Positions 22,941 to 31,003 of a stretch of DNA of 32,753 nt are shown piece by piece. The stretch comes from Halococcus salifodinae DSM 8989. GTDB taxonomy: Archaea > Halobacteriota > Halobacteria > Halobacteriales > Halococcaceae. The stretch spans positions 1 to 32,753 of the forward strand of contig NZ_AOME01000079.1 of NCBI RefSeq assembly GCF_000336935.1, read 5' to 3'. Positions within the stretch are counted from its first letter, which is position 1; each line of letters starts with the position of its first letter. Below the pieces are notes generated by a model that searched no databases, was not told where the DNA came from, and saw only the letters and a list, made by a program, of their open reading frames with translations. The translations under genes were made by a program, and so were the position numbers.

Positions 22941-23645
22941 TCAATCCCCGAGCGCCGCGATCCCGGCGCGGAGCTGTGTCCAGCCGCTCGTGACCAGTGC
23001 CTGGGGAAATCGTCGCCGTGCGCCGTCGAGTGTCTCTATGAGCGCCGCCGTGGCGTCGTCGAAGATTCCGGTTCCGTGGCCGAGGAGAATTCGCTCCGGA
23101 CGGAGATCACCGAACAGGTGTCGTGGTGGAAACAGCCGTCCGGGGAGAAACAGCGCGATGCGCTCGTCGCCCACGGTCGCCGAAAGCTCGGTGCTCAGCA
23201 CGTCGGGGACGTAGAGCGTCCCGTTCGATTCGTGGTACGCGATCGATTCTCGACAGCCCGGGAACGGCCGCGCGTTCCGCACCCGAAAGCCGGAATCTCC
23301 GATCTCGTCGGTGAACTGCTCGATCGGTGCGTCGATGCGCGCCGTGGCCCGGTTCAGCCACCGCGGGACGTGAACCGACACGCCATAGCGCTCCGCGAAG
23401 ACGGCGGCATCTCGGGCATGAAAGTCCGACAGAACGGCCACACCGACGATTTCGCCGATCGATTCGATGAGGTCGTCCACGCCCGGTGCGTCGAGCGGGT
23501 CGACGAGCCACACGCCGTCGTCGCCACCGATTGCGTGACTCGCCCGCCGACCGTCCTCGTGGGGATGCGCCAACCAGCCGACGCCACCCGCCCACCGATC
23601 GATGGGGCGACACTTGGTCGGCTCGTCGCGTGCGTACATCGGCAT
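22941..23645 (-). CDS. Metallo-beta-lactamase-like protein with degenerate metal motif
   Basis: A 234-aa haloarchaeal protein. The overall pattern is MBL-fold-like: GVWLVDPLDAPGVDDLIESI, then a DAxxVxVxVxH-type core VLSDFHARDAAVFAERYGVS where the HxHxDH motif would be, and a late ILLGHGTGI. Only isolated His/Asp residues remain, so two-metal hydrolase activity is doubtful. Two near in-frame ATGs (23645, 23639) fit a TATA-like element at about 23673-23683. It converges on the Lrp gene 11 bp away and follows the PHP gene. Function unknown. Confidence 0.75.
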   Translation of the reverse strand: MPMYARDEPTKCRPIDRWAGGVGWLAHPHEDGRRASHAIGGDDGVWLVDPLDAPGVDDLIESIGEIVGVAVLSDFHARDAAVFAERYGVSVHVPRWLNRATARIDAPIEQFTDEIGDSGFRVRNARPFPGCRESIAYHESNGTLYVPDVLSTELSATVGDERIALFLPGRLFPPRHLFGDLRPERILLGHGTGIFDDATAALIETLDGARRRFPQALVTSGWTQLRAGIAALGD

Positions 23646-23703
23646 GGCCGACCCGTCGGCGGAACTGGTCAAGAGTATTGTGCTTCGGCCGGAACGAGCG
23701 CCG

Positions 23704-24411
23704 TCAGTCGTCCTCGGGCGGCGCGCCGACGCCCGGGGTGGCCCACTCGGGACGGTCGAACTGCTCGCTCTCCTCGTGGATGTATCGATAGAGCCGGCCG
23801 ATGACCTGGTAGGGGAGCCAGTCGTCGACTCGTGGCTCGACCCGTCCGTCCTTGATGGCTGCGACCACGTTTTCGGGGGTGGGTTCGGCGACGTCGACTG
23901 CGGTGTACGCCCGGCCGACCTCCGGGGGGTAATGGACGTCGCTGCCGCCGGTCATCGGGAGTCCGTGGCGGTCGGCGAGGCGTTCGACCCACGCCCGCGT
24001 TCGGGGGTGTTTCCCGTTGACCTCGATGGCGTCGAACGACGCGTCGACCTCTCTGACCGTCGAGTTTCGGTAGGGATGAGCGACGATCGCGGCACAGCCC
24101 CGATCGTGGGCGATTTCGACGACTTCCGTTGGCGTGAGCTCTCCGCGCACCGTCTCGGACGGTGGATCGGGGCCGACCACGAGCACGTGACCCTTCGTCG
24201 TCGAAACCTCGATTCCGGGAATGACCGCGACGCCGGCGAGTTCGTCGCCGAACTCCCGATAGTAGTCGTGGTTGGTGGTGGCGACCCCGTCGAGCCCGCG
24301 AAGGCGTGCGGTCCCGGCGAGCAGCCGGGCCCCGAGCGGGTCGTAGGCGTCGCCGAGCCGACGATGACCGTGGAAGAATCGCGTGTGTGCGTGGAGGTCG
24401 ATCCGATACAC
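23704..24411 (-). CDS. PHP-domain phosphoesterase
   Basis: Metal-dependent phosphoesterase of the PHP superfamily (235 aa), probable nucleotide or sugar-phosphate phosphatase. The metal ligands are complete: DLHAHT (H7, H9), TTNHD (45-49), PGIEVS with E68, AHPYR (H112) and GSDVH (D158, H160). The start is GTG at 24411 (MYRIDLHAHT), as no ATG lies near the motif. It lies 53 bp from the divergent lipid-kinase gene and 58 bp upstream of the MBL-like gene on the same strand. Confidence 0.9.
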   Translation of the reverse strand: MYRIDLHAHTRFFHGHRRLGDAYDPLGARLLAGTARLRGLDGVATTNHDYYREFGDELAGVAVIPGIEVSTTKGHVLVVGPDPPSETVRGELTPTEVVEIAHDRGCAAIVAHPYRNSTVREVDASFDAIEVNGKHPRTRAWVERLADRHGLPMTGGSDVHYPPEVGRAYTAVDVAEPTPENVVAAIKDGRVEPRVDDWLPYQVIGRLYRYIHEESEQFDRPEWATPGVGAPPEDD

Positions 24412-24464
24412 ACTGGACGGTGGAGCCGGCAGGCCTTTGCTGTTCCGTCCGCAATCAGGGGGCC

Positions 24465-25463
24465 ATGAACGGACGATCGGTGCGCAGAGGGCGTGGTCCC
24501 GAACCCCCCATCCGCACCGACGGCGGCCGCGCTGCCGACGGGCACGCCACCGATACCGGGAGCGAGGGATCGCGGGTGCTCGTCCTGAACCCGGTGAGCG
24601 GGAGCGCCGATCACACCGAGCGGATCCACGAGCTCGCCGCCGATCACGACTTCGCCGTCCGCGAGACCAGCGAGGCCGGCGACGCCATCGAATTCGCCCG
24701 CGAAGCGGCCGACGCCGACCTCGTCGCGGCCGCCGGGGGCGACGGGACGATCCACGAGGTGGTCCGAGGCCTCTACGACGCCGACGCGCTCGATTCGACG
24801 ACTATCGGGGTCGTGCCGACGGGAACGGGCAACAACTTCGCCGGCAACATCGGGGTCGGCGATGTCGAGGAGGCGTTCGCGGTGCTCGAAACCGGCGATA
24901 CGCGCGATATCGATTGCGGGATCGCGAACGGTCGGCCGTTCGTCAACTCCGCGATCGCGGGGCTGACCGCCGACGCGAGCTCCGAGACCACCGCCGACAT
25001 GAAAGACAGCTTCGGCGTACTCGCATACGTCGTGAACACCGTCCAAACCGCCGCGTCGTTCGAGGGGCTCACGATCGACGTCGAGACCGCCGCGGACGAG
25101 GAGTCGTGGCACGGCGAGGCGGCGTTCGTCCTCATCGGCAACGGCCGCCGGTTCCCCGTCGAGGGCCACACTCAGGCCGACATGGAGGACGGCCGGTTCG
25201 AGGTCACCATCATCGAGGACCGTCCGACCGGGAAGCTCGTCGGTGAGGCTGCCATCCGGCGGCTGCTGGGGACCGACACGTCGAACATCACCCGACTCGA
25301 AACCGCCGCGCTCTCCATCTCCGTGCGGGACGGCGAGCCGGGAACGTTCAGCCTCGACGGCGAGATGCTCTCGGCGCGCGAACTCGATGTCGAGGCGGAG
25401 CGCGAGGCGCTCTCGATCCGGGTCGGCGAGGGCTACGAGATCGACCCGGAGCCGCTGGACTGA
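24465..25463 (+). CDS. Diacylglycerol kinase-family lipid kinase
   Basis: ATP-dependent lipid kinase family protein (332 aa; YegS/BmrU/DAGK catalytic domain), which phosphorylates a lipid such as a diradylglycerol; the archaeal substrate is unknown. Motifs: VLNPVSGSADH, LVAAAGGDGTIHEVVRGLYD, GVVPTGTGNNFAGNIGVGD, and the C-terminal FSLDGEML. The N-terminal 40 residues are variable and low-complexity. The ATG at 24465 is the first good one after the divergent PHP start; an internal start near the GSRVLVLNP motif cannot be excluded. Confidence 0.88.
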   Translation: MNGRSVRRGRGPEPPIRTDGGRAADGHATDTGSEGSRVLVLNPVSGSADHTERIHELAADHDFAVRETSEAGDAIEFAREAADADLVAAAGGDGTIHEVVRGLYDADALDSTTIGVVPTGTGNNFAGNIGVGDVEEAFAVLETGDTRDIDCGIANGRPFVNSAIAGLTADASSETTADMKDSFGVLAYVVNTVQTAASFEGLTIDVETAADEESWHGEAAFVLIGNGRRFPVEGHTQADMEDGRFEVTIIEDRPTGKLVGEAAIRRLLGTDTSNITRLETAALSISVRDGEPGTFSLDGEMLSARELDVEAEREALSIRVGEGYEIDPEPLD

Positions 25464-25564
25464 TCCCCACTCGTCGACGTTCGGATCGGCGGCCGCACAG
25501 CTCCGGCGGCGACCTTCCTCCCGGGAGTCGAAGCCGCTTTGAGTCCCCTCCGCGAGACCCACCC

Positions 25565-26137
25565 ATGAGCACGCCCGAGTCACCCAGCGCGGACGCCGAC
25601 GCGGCCCACCCGAACGCCGGCCAGGACGTGATCGCGGTCGACGCCGACGACGAGCCGACGGGGACGGTCAACCGCCTCGACGCCCACACCGGCGACGGGA
25701 CCCGCCACCGCGCGTTCACGGTGATGGTCTTCGATCAGGACGGCCGCATTTTGCTCGCCCAGCGCAGCCCCGACAAGCGCCTCTGGGACACCTTTTGGGA
25801 TGGCACCGTCGCCTCCCACCCAGTCGAGGGCCAGACCCAGGTCGAGGCCACTCGCGAGCGCCTCGTCGACGAGCTCGGCATCACCGCCGACCAGTACGAG
25901 GAGGTCCGGGTGACCGATCGCTTCGAGTACAAACGCTACTACTACGACGAAGGCATCGAGCACGAGGTCTGCACCGTGCTGAAGGCCACGCTTGCCGATA
26001 CCGACCTCGACCCCGACGAAAGCGAGGTCGCCGGCCTGCTGTGGGTTCCCTACGAGCACCTCCACGAGAACCCGCGGTGGTACCGCCAGCTCCGACTCTG
26101 TCCCTGGTTCGAGATCGCGATGCGCCGCGATTTCTAG
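25565..26137 (+). CDS. idi: Type 1 isopentenyl-diphosphate isomerase, Cys-to-Ala variant
   Basis: Nudix-fold enzyme (190 aa) interconverting IPP and DMAPP. It aligns along the whole length with E. coli Idi. Metal ligands are kept: H41 (LDAHT), H48 (RHRAF), H85 (ASHP), and E132/E134 (IEHEVC). The catalytic Cys of the WTN-VCGHP motif is replaced: the sequence reads FWDGTVASHP with A83. Whether it is active, uses another residue, or is another Nudix enzyme is open. The N-terminal 20 residues are an acidic extension. Copy A of the dispersed element begins right after the stop. Confidence 0.85.
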   Translation: MSTPESPSADADAAHPNAGQDVIAVDADDEPTGTVNRLDAHTGDGTRHRAFTVMVFDQDGRILLAQRSPDKRLWDTFWDGTVASHPVEGQTQVEATRERLVDELGITADQYEEVRVTDRFEYKRYYYDEGIEHEVCTVLKATLADTDLDPDESEVAGLLWVPYEHLHENPRWYRQLRLCPWFEIAMRRDF

Positions 26138-26430
26138 AACGTACCTTTTTACTTCGTCGGGTGTCCTCGCGCTCGCTGCGCTCGCGCTGCGGGCACCACT
26201 CCTCGCAAAAATCTACGCTAAAAACACCCGCTCGCTCACCCCTTTGGGGTTCGCTCGCGGTAGACCTGCTGGCGCTTTCCGCGACCGCACGGCAACCGCC
26301 TCCGCGGCCGCACAGCACCGTCGAAGCCCTCGGCGCTCCCCCGCTGGTCGCGCCTCGCCCTTCATCCGCCAGGAACCGCCGCCGCACTGCTCCCGCCACC
26401 GAAACCACACCGCAGCCGCCGGCCGCACGG
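26138..26430 (+). repeat. Dispersed intergenic element, copy A (after idi)
   Basis: Fills most of the 334-bp gap 26138-26471. In order from the stop: ACCTTTTTAC, GGGTGTCCTC, palindrome CGCGCTCGCTGCGCTCGCG (26168-26186), CTGCGGGCACCACTCC, AAAATCTACGCTAAAAACAC followed by CCGCTC, CGGTAGACCTGCTGGCGCT, CACAGCACCGTCGAAGCCCT, TTCATCCGCCAGGAACCGCC, and CACACCGCAGCC near the end. The same blocks occur in copies B and C. No convincing gene. Confidence 0.85.
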
Positions 26431-26471
26431 TGGTCCGGTGCAGTCATGACACCGGCGCACACACGAAACGC

Positions 26472-26819
26472 ATGGGCATCGACGAACCCGACATCGATTC
26501 CGCAGCGTTCCTCGACGACGTGGAGATGCGCGTTGGCGAGATCGTCGCTGTCGATGAGTTCCCCGAAGCGCGAAAAGACGTCTACAAGCTTGACGTCGAC
26601 TTCGGCGGCGAAACCCTCCAGTCGGCAGCCGGACTGACGCGCTACGAGCAGGACGAACTCCTCGGTCGCCAGGTGATCGCTGTCGTGAACCTCGGCACCG
26701 TTTCGATCGCGGGCTTCGAAAGCCAGTGTCTCGTGACCGGCGTCGACGCGGCCGACGGCGACGGCGTCGTGCATCTCCAGCCCGAGGGTGAGGTCGAGAA
26801 CGGTGCGCGGGTGTACTGA
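26472..26819 (+). CDS. tRNA-binding (EMAP/CsaA-type) domain protein
   Basis: A stand-alone 115-aa OB-fold protein of the EMAP-II/CsaA/MetRS C-terminal family; it may bind tRNA or act as a synthetase cofactor. The pattern is clear: VEMRVGEIVAVDEFPEARKD (17-36), YKLDVDFGGETLQSAAGL (38-55), LLGRQVIAVVNLGTVSIAGF (63-82) and SQCLVTGVDAADG. The start MGIDEPD (ATG at 26472) is chosen because sequence upstream is copy A of the dispersed repeat. No TATA is obvious. Confidence 0.9.
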   Translation: MGIDEPDIDSAAFLDDVEMRVGEIVAVDEFPEARKDVYKLDVDFGGETLQSAAGLTRYEQDELLGRQVIAVVNLGTVSIAGFESQCLVTGVDAADGDGVVHLQPEGEVENGARVY

Positions 26820-26855
26820 CCTATCCTCGCCGACGGTTCGCGATCCGCTCGACAA

Positions 26856-26865
26856 GGTTTATTCG
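26856..26865 (+). promoter_or_regulatory. TATA box of the HFX_2341-type gene
   Basis: GGTTTATTCG, centred 28 nt before the ATG at 26888; leaderless spacing and a clear AT island in GC-rich DNA. Confidence 0.65.
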
Positions 26866-26887
26866 TCGCTCAGGGGAACGAACGACC

Positions 26888-27787
26888 ATGCAGACACACA
26901 TCGTCCCGGTCGGGTTCGACTACGACCGGCTCATCGCGCCCCTCGTACGGGACAAACTCGATGTCGATCACGTGATCCTTCTCGAAGGCGCGGTCGGGAG
27001 CGCCGCGAACGTCGAATACTCCCGCAATCTCGCGGCGAAGCTCGAACAGGACTTCCGGAACCTGCTTGGCGCGGAGACCGAGCGGTTCGTCGTCGACGAC
27101 GTCTACGACTACGACGCGGCGTTCGAGCAGGCCTACGAGATGATCAACACCGAGCTCGACGCGGATCGGGAGGTCTGGGCCAACATCAGCGCGATGCCCC
27201 GAACCGTGAGCTTCGCTTTCGCTACCGCCGCCCACTCGATCGGCGTCGAGCGCAGCGAGGACCGCGGACAGATTCACACCTACTACACGATCCCCGAGAA
27301 GTACTTAGAAACCGAGCTCGCCGAGGAACTCCACAGACAGATCGACCTCCTCGAGGATCTCGCCGGCGAGGTCGACGACGAGCGCGTCGACGAGCGCCTT
27401 CGGAGTGCGCGCGACCTGCTCGCGGAGTTCGACGAGCGCGGCACCACCATCGGCGCGAAGGCGGTCGACGGCAGCCATATCATCGAACTTCCCGTTGCTT
27501 CCTTCTCGAACGTCAAACCGTTCGAGGAGCTGATCCTGTTCAAACTCGGCGAGGACGGCCCGTTCGAGTCGGTAAGCGAACTCGCGCAGGCGCTCGCGCG
27601 CGAACTCTCCGAGGAGTACACCGACAGTTTCCGATCGAAAGTGATCTACAACGTCGATCGGCTCGGCCCCGGCGGGAAGGGGTACATCGAACAGGACGCG
27701 CAGGGGAAATCCCACCGGACGCGGCTCTCGCGGATCGGCGAGCTGTGGGTGCGCTCGCACGCGAACGGGGAGACACGAACGGAGTGA
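26888..27787 (+). CDS. HFX_2341/DUF6293-type CARF-like regulator
   Basis: A 299-aa haloarchaeal protein. The N-terminal half is a Rossmann-like domain (QTHIVPVGFDYDRLIAPLV, 2-20) with a central WANISAMPRTVSFAFATAAH (95-114), placed where CARF proteins carry a ligand-binding loop. The C-terminal half looks like a winged helix (KPFEELILFKLGEDGPFESV; SFRSKVIYNVDRLG). This is like CARF-wHTH regulators such as Csa3, but no CRISPR locus is in the window. The family name is from memory of the pattern. Ligand and targets are unknown. Confidence 0.8.
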   Translation: MQTHIVPVGFDYDRLIAPLVRDKLDVDHVILLEGAVGSAANVEYSRNLAAKLEQDFRNLLGAETERFVVDDVYDYDAAFEQAYEMINTELDADREVWANISAMPRTVSFAFATAAHSIGVERSEDRGQIHTYYTIPEKYLETELAEELHRQIDLLEDLAGEVDDERVDERLRSARDLLAEFDERGTTIGAKAVDGSHIIELPVASFSNVKPFEELILFKLGEDGPFESVSELAQALARELSEEYTDSFRSKVIYNVDRLGPGGKGYIEQDAQGKSHRTRLSRIGELWVRSHANGETRTE

Positions 27788-27808
27788 GTACCTCGGAGGC
27801 GGAACCGA

Positions 27809-28522
27809 CTACTGCCCGGTTTCGAGCTTCTTCACCCGGGTCGCGAGCACGAGAAACGTCGCGAGCAGTGTCAGCGTCACCGCTGCGGCCGCCGCGAGGT
27901 CGTGGGCAGGCAGCGAGTGACCGATCACGCCGTCGACGAACTCCGCGCGCAGGAGGGTATGGTGGTAGTCGCCGACGAGCGGGACGAAGTAATCGACCAC
28001 GTCGTTGAACCCGTACCATGCCACGGCGACCGCGACCGCGCCGACCGGAAAGTCGGCGTAGCGATGGATCACGAAGGCTTGCAGCGCCATCGCGAGATGG
28101 CTCAGGATCAGGAACCAGTAGAGCCACGCCGCGATGCCACTCGGGCCGTTGACGAACAGTTGGACGAACGGCGTCCAGAGGCCGAGTTTGAGACAGCCGA
28201 AAAAGGCGAGCGCGTTCAGCCACTCCGGGTCGTAGCCGAACTTCCACGCCGCGAGCGACAGCGCGACGAACAGCGTCGCTGCCGGACTGTCGGGCACGAA
28301 CGGCCACATCACGATCGGGGTTCCGGCGAACTGGACTCGATAGTACCAGAAACCGAAGGCCGTGCCGACGAGGTTCACCGTAATGACGAGCCACACGAGC
28401 CGAAACCCGAGGTCCTCGATCGCACGTGGCACCGGCGCGACGTACCACGGCAGCGCGTCGCGGTCGGGAACCCGTCCGTCGAGGACGCGCCCGAGCGGGC
28501 CGACACCGGGTTCTCCGGCCAT
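27809..28522 (-). CDS. DUF1405 family membrane protein
   Basis: An integral membrane protein of about 237 aa with 6-7 hydrophobic helices (for example VWLVITVNLVGTAFGFWYY, LYWFLILSHLAMALQAFVI). It matches the DUF1405 family of unknown function, including the family-like WYGFNDVVDYFVP segment. The ATG at 28522 is taken because upstream in-frame sequence is unlike the family and overlaps the next gene. It ends 22 bp from the convergent HFX_2341-type gene. Confidence 0.85.
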   Translation of the reverse strand: MAGEPGVGPLGRVLDGRVPDRDALPWYVAPVPRAIEDLGFRLVWLVITVNLVGTAFGFWYYRVQFAGTPIVMWPFVPDSPAATLFVALSLAAWKFGYDPEWLNALAFFGCLKLGLWTPFVQLFVNGPSGIAAWLYWFLILSHLAMALQAFVIHRYADFPVGAVAVAVAWYGFNDVVDYFVPLVGDYHHTLLRAEFVDGVIGHSLPAHDLAAAAAVTLTLLATFLVLATRVKKLETGQ

Positions 28523-28610
28523 TGTGTGGTCGAAGGGTGGCCGTGGCAAAACGATGGCGGTCCGATCGGAAGACGGCGTGCCGTCGAGACCGCCGAACCG
28601 CAGCGACTGG

Positions 28611-29807
28611 TCAGTCGAGTGCGGCGTCGATCGCGCAGTCGAGATCGCGACGCTGGTCGTCGAGGTGTTCGATCCCCACCGAGACACGAATCAGGCCGTC
28701 GGTCAGCCCCGCTTCGAGGCGCTCTTCGCGCGGGATCGCGGCGTGGGTCATCGCGGCGGGCTGTTCGATCAGGCTCTCGACGCCGCCCAACGATTCGGCG
28801 AGCGTGAACACCTCCGTACTCTCGACGACCGTACTCGCCTCCGCCAGGCTGCCGTCGAGCTCGAAACTCAACATCCCACCGAAGTCGTCCATCTGCCGTG
28901 CGGCGAGGTCGTGCTGTGGGTGTGAGTCGAGCCCGGGGTAGTACACCTCGCTCACGTCGGGATGGTCGTCGAGCCACGTGGCGAGCGCACGGGCGTTCTC
29001 GCAGTGGCGATCCATCCGCACCGGGAGGGTCTTGGTTCCCCGGAGGACGAGAAAGCTCTCGAAGGGACCGGGTGTCGCGCCGACAGAGTTCTGGTAGAAC
29101 CCGATCCGTTCGTCGAGGTCGTCGCTATCGACCACGAGCGCGCCGCCGACCACGTCCGAGTGCCCTCCGAGATACTTCGTCAGCGAGTGACTGACGATGT
29201 CCGCGCCGTGTTCGAGCGGGCGCTGGAGATACGGCGTGGCGAAGGTGTTGTCGACCGCACACAGCGCGTCGTTCGCGTGGGCAAGGTCGGCGAGCGCGGC
29301 GATGTCGACCACTCGCATAAGGGGGTTCGTCGGGGTTTCGAGCCAGAGAAGTTCGGTATCGGGTCCCATTGCCGACGCGACCGCATCGGGATCGGTGGTG
29401 TCGACGAAGTCGAAATCGAGATCGTACTCCTCGTAGACTTGGGTGAACAGTCGGTGTGTCCCTCCATAGACATCGTTGCCCGCCACGACGTGATCGCCCG
29501 CTTCGAGCAGGTTCAGCACGGTGTTGATCGATCCCATCCCGCTCGCGAAGGCGCGACCGTGAGCGCCACCTTCGAGGCTCGCGAGATTGGCTTCGAGGTC
29601 GGTGCGGGTCGGATTCCCCGTCCGGGAGTACTCGTAGCCACGATCCTTGCCGGGAGCGTCCTGGACGTACGTGGAGTTGGCGTGGATCGGCGTCATCAGC
29701 GCGCCCGTCTCCGTGTCGGGTGCCTGGCCGGCGTGGATCGCGCGGGTCTCGATGTGATCCTCGTGACCGTCGTGGTCCGTGTGATCCGTACCGTCGTTGT
29801 TCGCCAT
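28611..29807 (-). CDS. Cystathionine gamma-synthase / gamma-lyase (PLP)
   Basis: Cys/Met-metabolism PLP enzyme (398 aa). The PLP lysine is K211 in VSHSLTKYLGGHSDVVGG. Other family blocks are GYEYSRTGNPTR (57-68), RAFASGMGSI, GNDVYGGTHRLF (110-121), WLETPTNPLMRVVD, and DDFGGMLSFELDG near the C-terminus. Gamma-synthase and gamma-lyase cannot be separated by sequence here. An unusual His/Asp-rich start (MANNDGTDHTDHDGHEDH) precedes the family N-terminus. It lies 40 bp downstream of the cysteine synthase/CBS-like gene, likely one operon. Confidence 0.93.
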   Translation of the reverse strand: MANNDGTDHTDHDGHEDHIETRAIHAGQAPDTETGALMTPIHANSTYVQDAPGKDRGYEYSRTGNPTRTDLEANLASLEGGAHGRAFASGMGSINTVLNLLEAGDHVVAGNDVYGGTHRLFTQVYEEYDLDFDFVDTTDPDAVASAMGPDTELLWLETPTNPLMRVVDIAALADLAHANDALCAVDNTFATPYLQRPLEHGADIVSHSLTKYLGGHSDVVGGALVVDSDDLDERIGFYQNSVGATPGPFESFLVLRGTKTLPVRMDRHCENARALATWLDDHPDVSEVYYPGLDSHPQHDLAARQMDDFGGMLSFELDGSLAEASTVVESTEVFTLAESLGGVESLIEQPAAMTHAAIPREERLEAGLTDGLIRVSVGIEHLDDQRRDLDCAIDAALD

Positions 29808-29847
29808 GAGTCGACGTGGGTGGCGCGAACCGTGACTCTTGTCGTTT

Positions 29848-30828
29848 CTACCCTTCCCAGTTCTCGAACTCGTCGTAGATCCCCTTCGAGAGGTAGCGCT
29901 CCGAGGAGTCGGGAAACACCGTCACCACCGTGTCGTGGGGGGCGTCGATCTCACCATTCGAAATCCGTTCGGCCACGTCGCGGGCGGCGACGCTCGCCAT
30001 CCCCGCGCTCGCCGCGACGAGGTGACCTTCCTCGCGTGCGAGCCGTTTGAGTTCGTCCTGGGCGGTGCGATCCCCGACTCGAAGCACTTGATCGACGATC
30101 GCGGGATCGAACAGCTCGTTCTTCGAGGGGTCGTGCGTGCCGATCCCCTCGGTTTTGTACTCGCCCTCCTCGACATCGGTGCCCATGACCTCGGCGTAGC
30201 GCGATCCCTGGGGTTCGACCGCGGCAACGAACGTCTCCGGGTGCTGCTCGCGGGCGTAGCGTGCGAGTCCCATGAGCGTCCCCGCCGTGCCACAGCCTGC
30301 GACCACCGCACCGACCCGCCCGTCGAGCGCGTCGTGGATCTCGGGGGCGGTGGTCGCGTAGTGCGCCTCGGCGTTGAGCGGGTTCGCGAACTGCTGGGGG
30401 ACGACCGCGTTCTCGTGTTCGGCGGCGAGCTCGTCGGCGCGATCGATCGCGCCGCCCATCCCCTCGTCGGTCGGCGTGTTGACGACCTCCGCGCCCAGCG
30501 ATCGCATCAGCTGCTGCTTTTCGAGGCTGAACCGCTCGGGCACCACGAACACCGCCTCGACGTCCAGCTGGGTGGCGGCGAGCGCGATCCCGATTCCGGT
30601 GTTGCCGGCCGTGGGTTCGATCACGGTCCCACCAGGATCGAGGTCGCCACGGTCGAGCATTGCTTCGAGCATATACTCCCCGATGCGGTCCTTGACGCTC
30701 GCGCCGGGGTTGAACGATTCGAGCTTCGCGTACACCGGGACCGATTCGGGGGCGGCGTGAACGCGAACCAGCGGGGTCTCGCCGATGGCCTCGTTCACCG
30801 AGTCGAGCGGTTCTCGGTGGGTCGTCAT
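29848..30828 (-). CDS. cysK: Cysteine synthase / cystathionine beta-synthase (PLP)
   Basis: Fold type II PLP enzyme (326 aa) joining an activated serine with sulfide or homocysteine. PLP lysine K46 is in SFNPGASVKDRIG; the phosphate-binding loop is EPTAGNTGIGIAL, and the second loop is VVAGCGTAGTLMGLARY. Length matches CysK and CBS without a regulatory domain. Since it precedes a cystathionine synthase/lyase, it could be the CBS half of a transsulfuration pair rather than a sulfide-using CysK; sequence alone does not decide. Confidence 0.93.
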   Translation of the reverse strand: MTTHREPLDSVNEAIGETPLVRVHAAPESVPVYAKLESFNPGASVKDRIGEYMLEAMLDRGDLDPGGTVIEPTAGNTGIGIALAATQLDVEAVFVVPERFSLEKQQLMRSLGAEVVNTPTDEGMGGAIDRADELAAEHENAVVPQQFANPLNAEAHYATTAPEIHDALDGRVGAVVAGCGTAGTLMGLARYAREQHPETFVAAVEPQGSRYAEVMGTDVEEGEYKTEGIGTHDPSKNELFDPAIVDQVLRVGDRTAQDELKRLAREEGHLVAASAGMASVAARDVAERISNGEIDAPHDTVVTVFPDSSERYLSKGIYDEFENWEG

Positions 30829-30972
30829 CGGCCGTGCGGGGACGACGGGCTGGCTTTGGGGATCTGTGCCGGGGACATGAGCGGTATCATCGTTACGACT
30901 GAGGCAGTATTCGCGCGGGCGACGTTTGTTCCTTCTGCCTTCGGCGGCCGAACGATCTGTGGCCGAAGAGGA

Positions 30973-30982
30973 GGGTTAAGTG
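30973..30982 (+). promoter_or_regulatory. TATA box of pdxS
   Basis: GGGTTAAGTG, centred about 27 nt before the ATG at 31004. The position supports that start and a leaderless mRNA. The GTTAAGTG core is identical to that of the DUF92 gene. Confidence 0.6.
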
Positions 30983-31003
30983 CGTCGGGCGGCAACTCCG
31001 GTC

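Noticed and set aside
25881-26855. A 324-codon minus-strand frame covering copy A of the dispersed element and neighbours.
   Set aside because: It runs antisense to idi and the tRNA-binding gene and is low-complexity; the element itself shows no conserved protein frame between copies.
28962-30050. A 362-codon plus-strand frame antisense to the cystathionine synthase/lyase gene.
   Set aside because: The minus-strand protein has all PLP-enzyme motifs; the plus frame has none.
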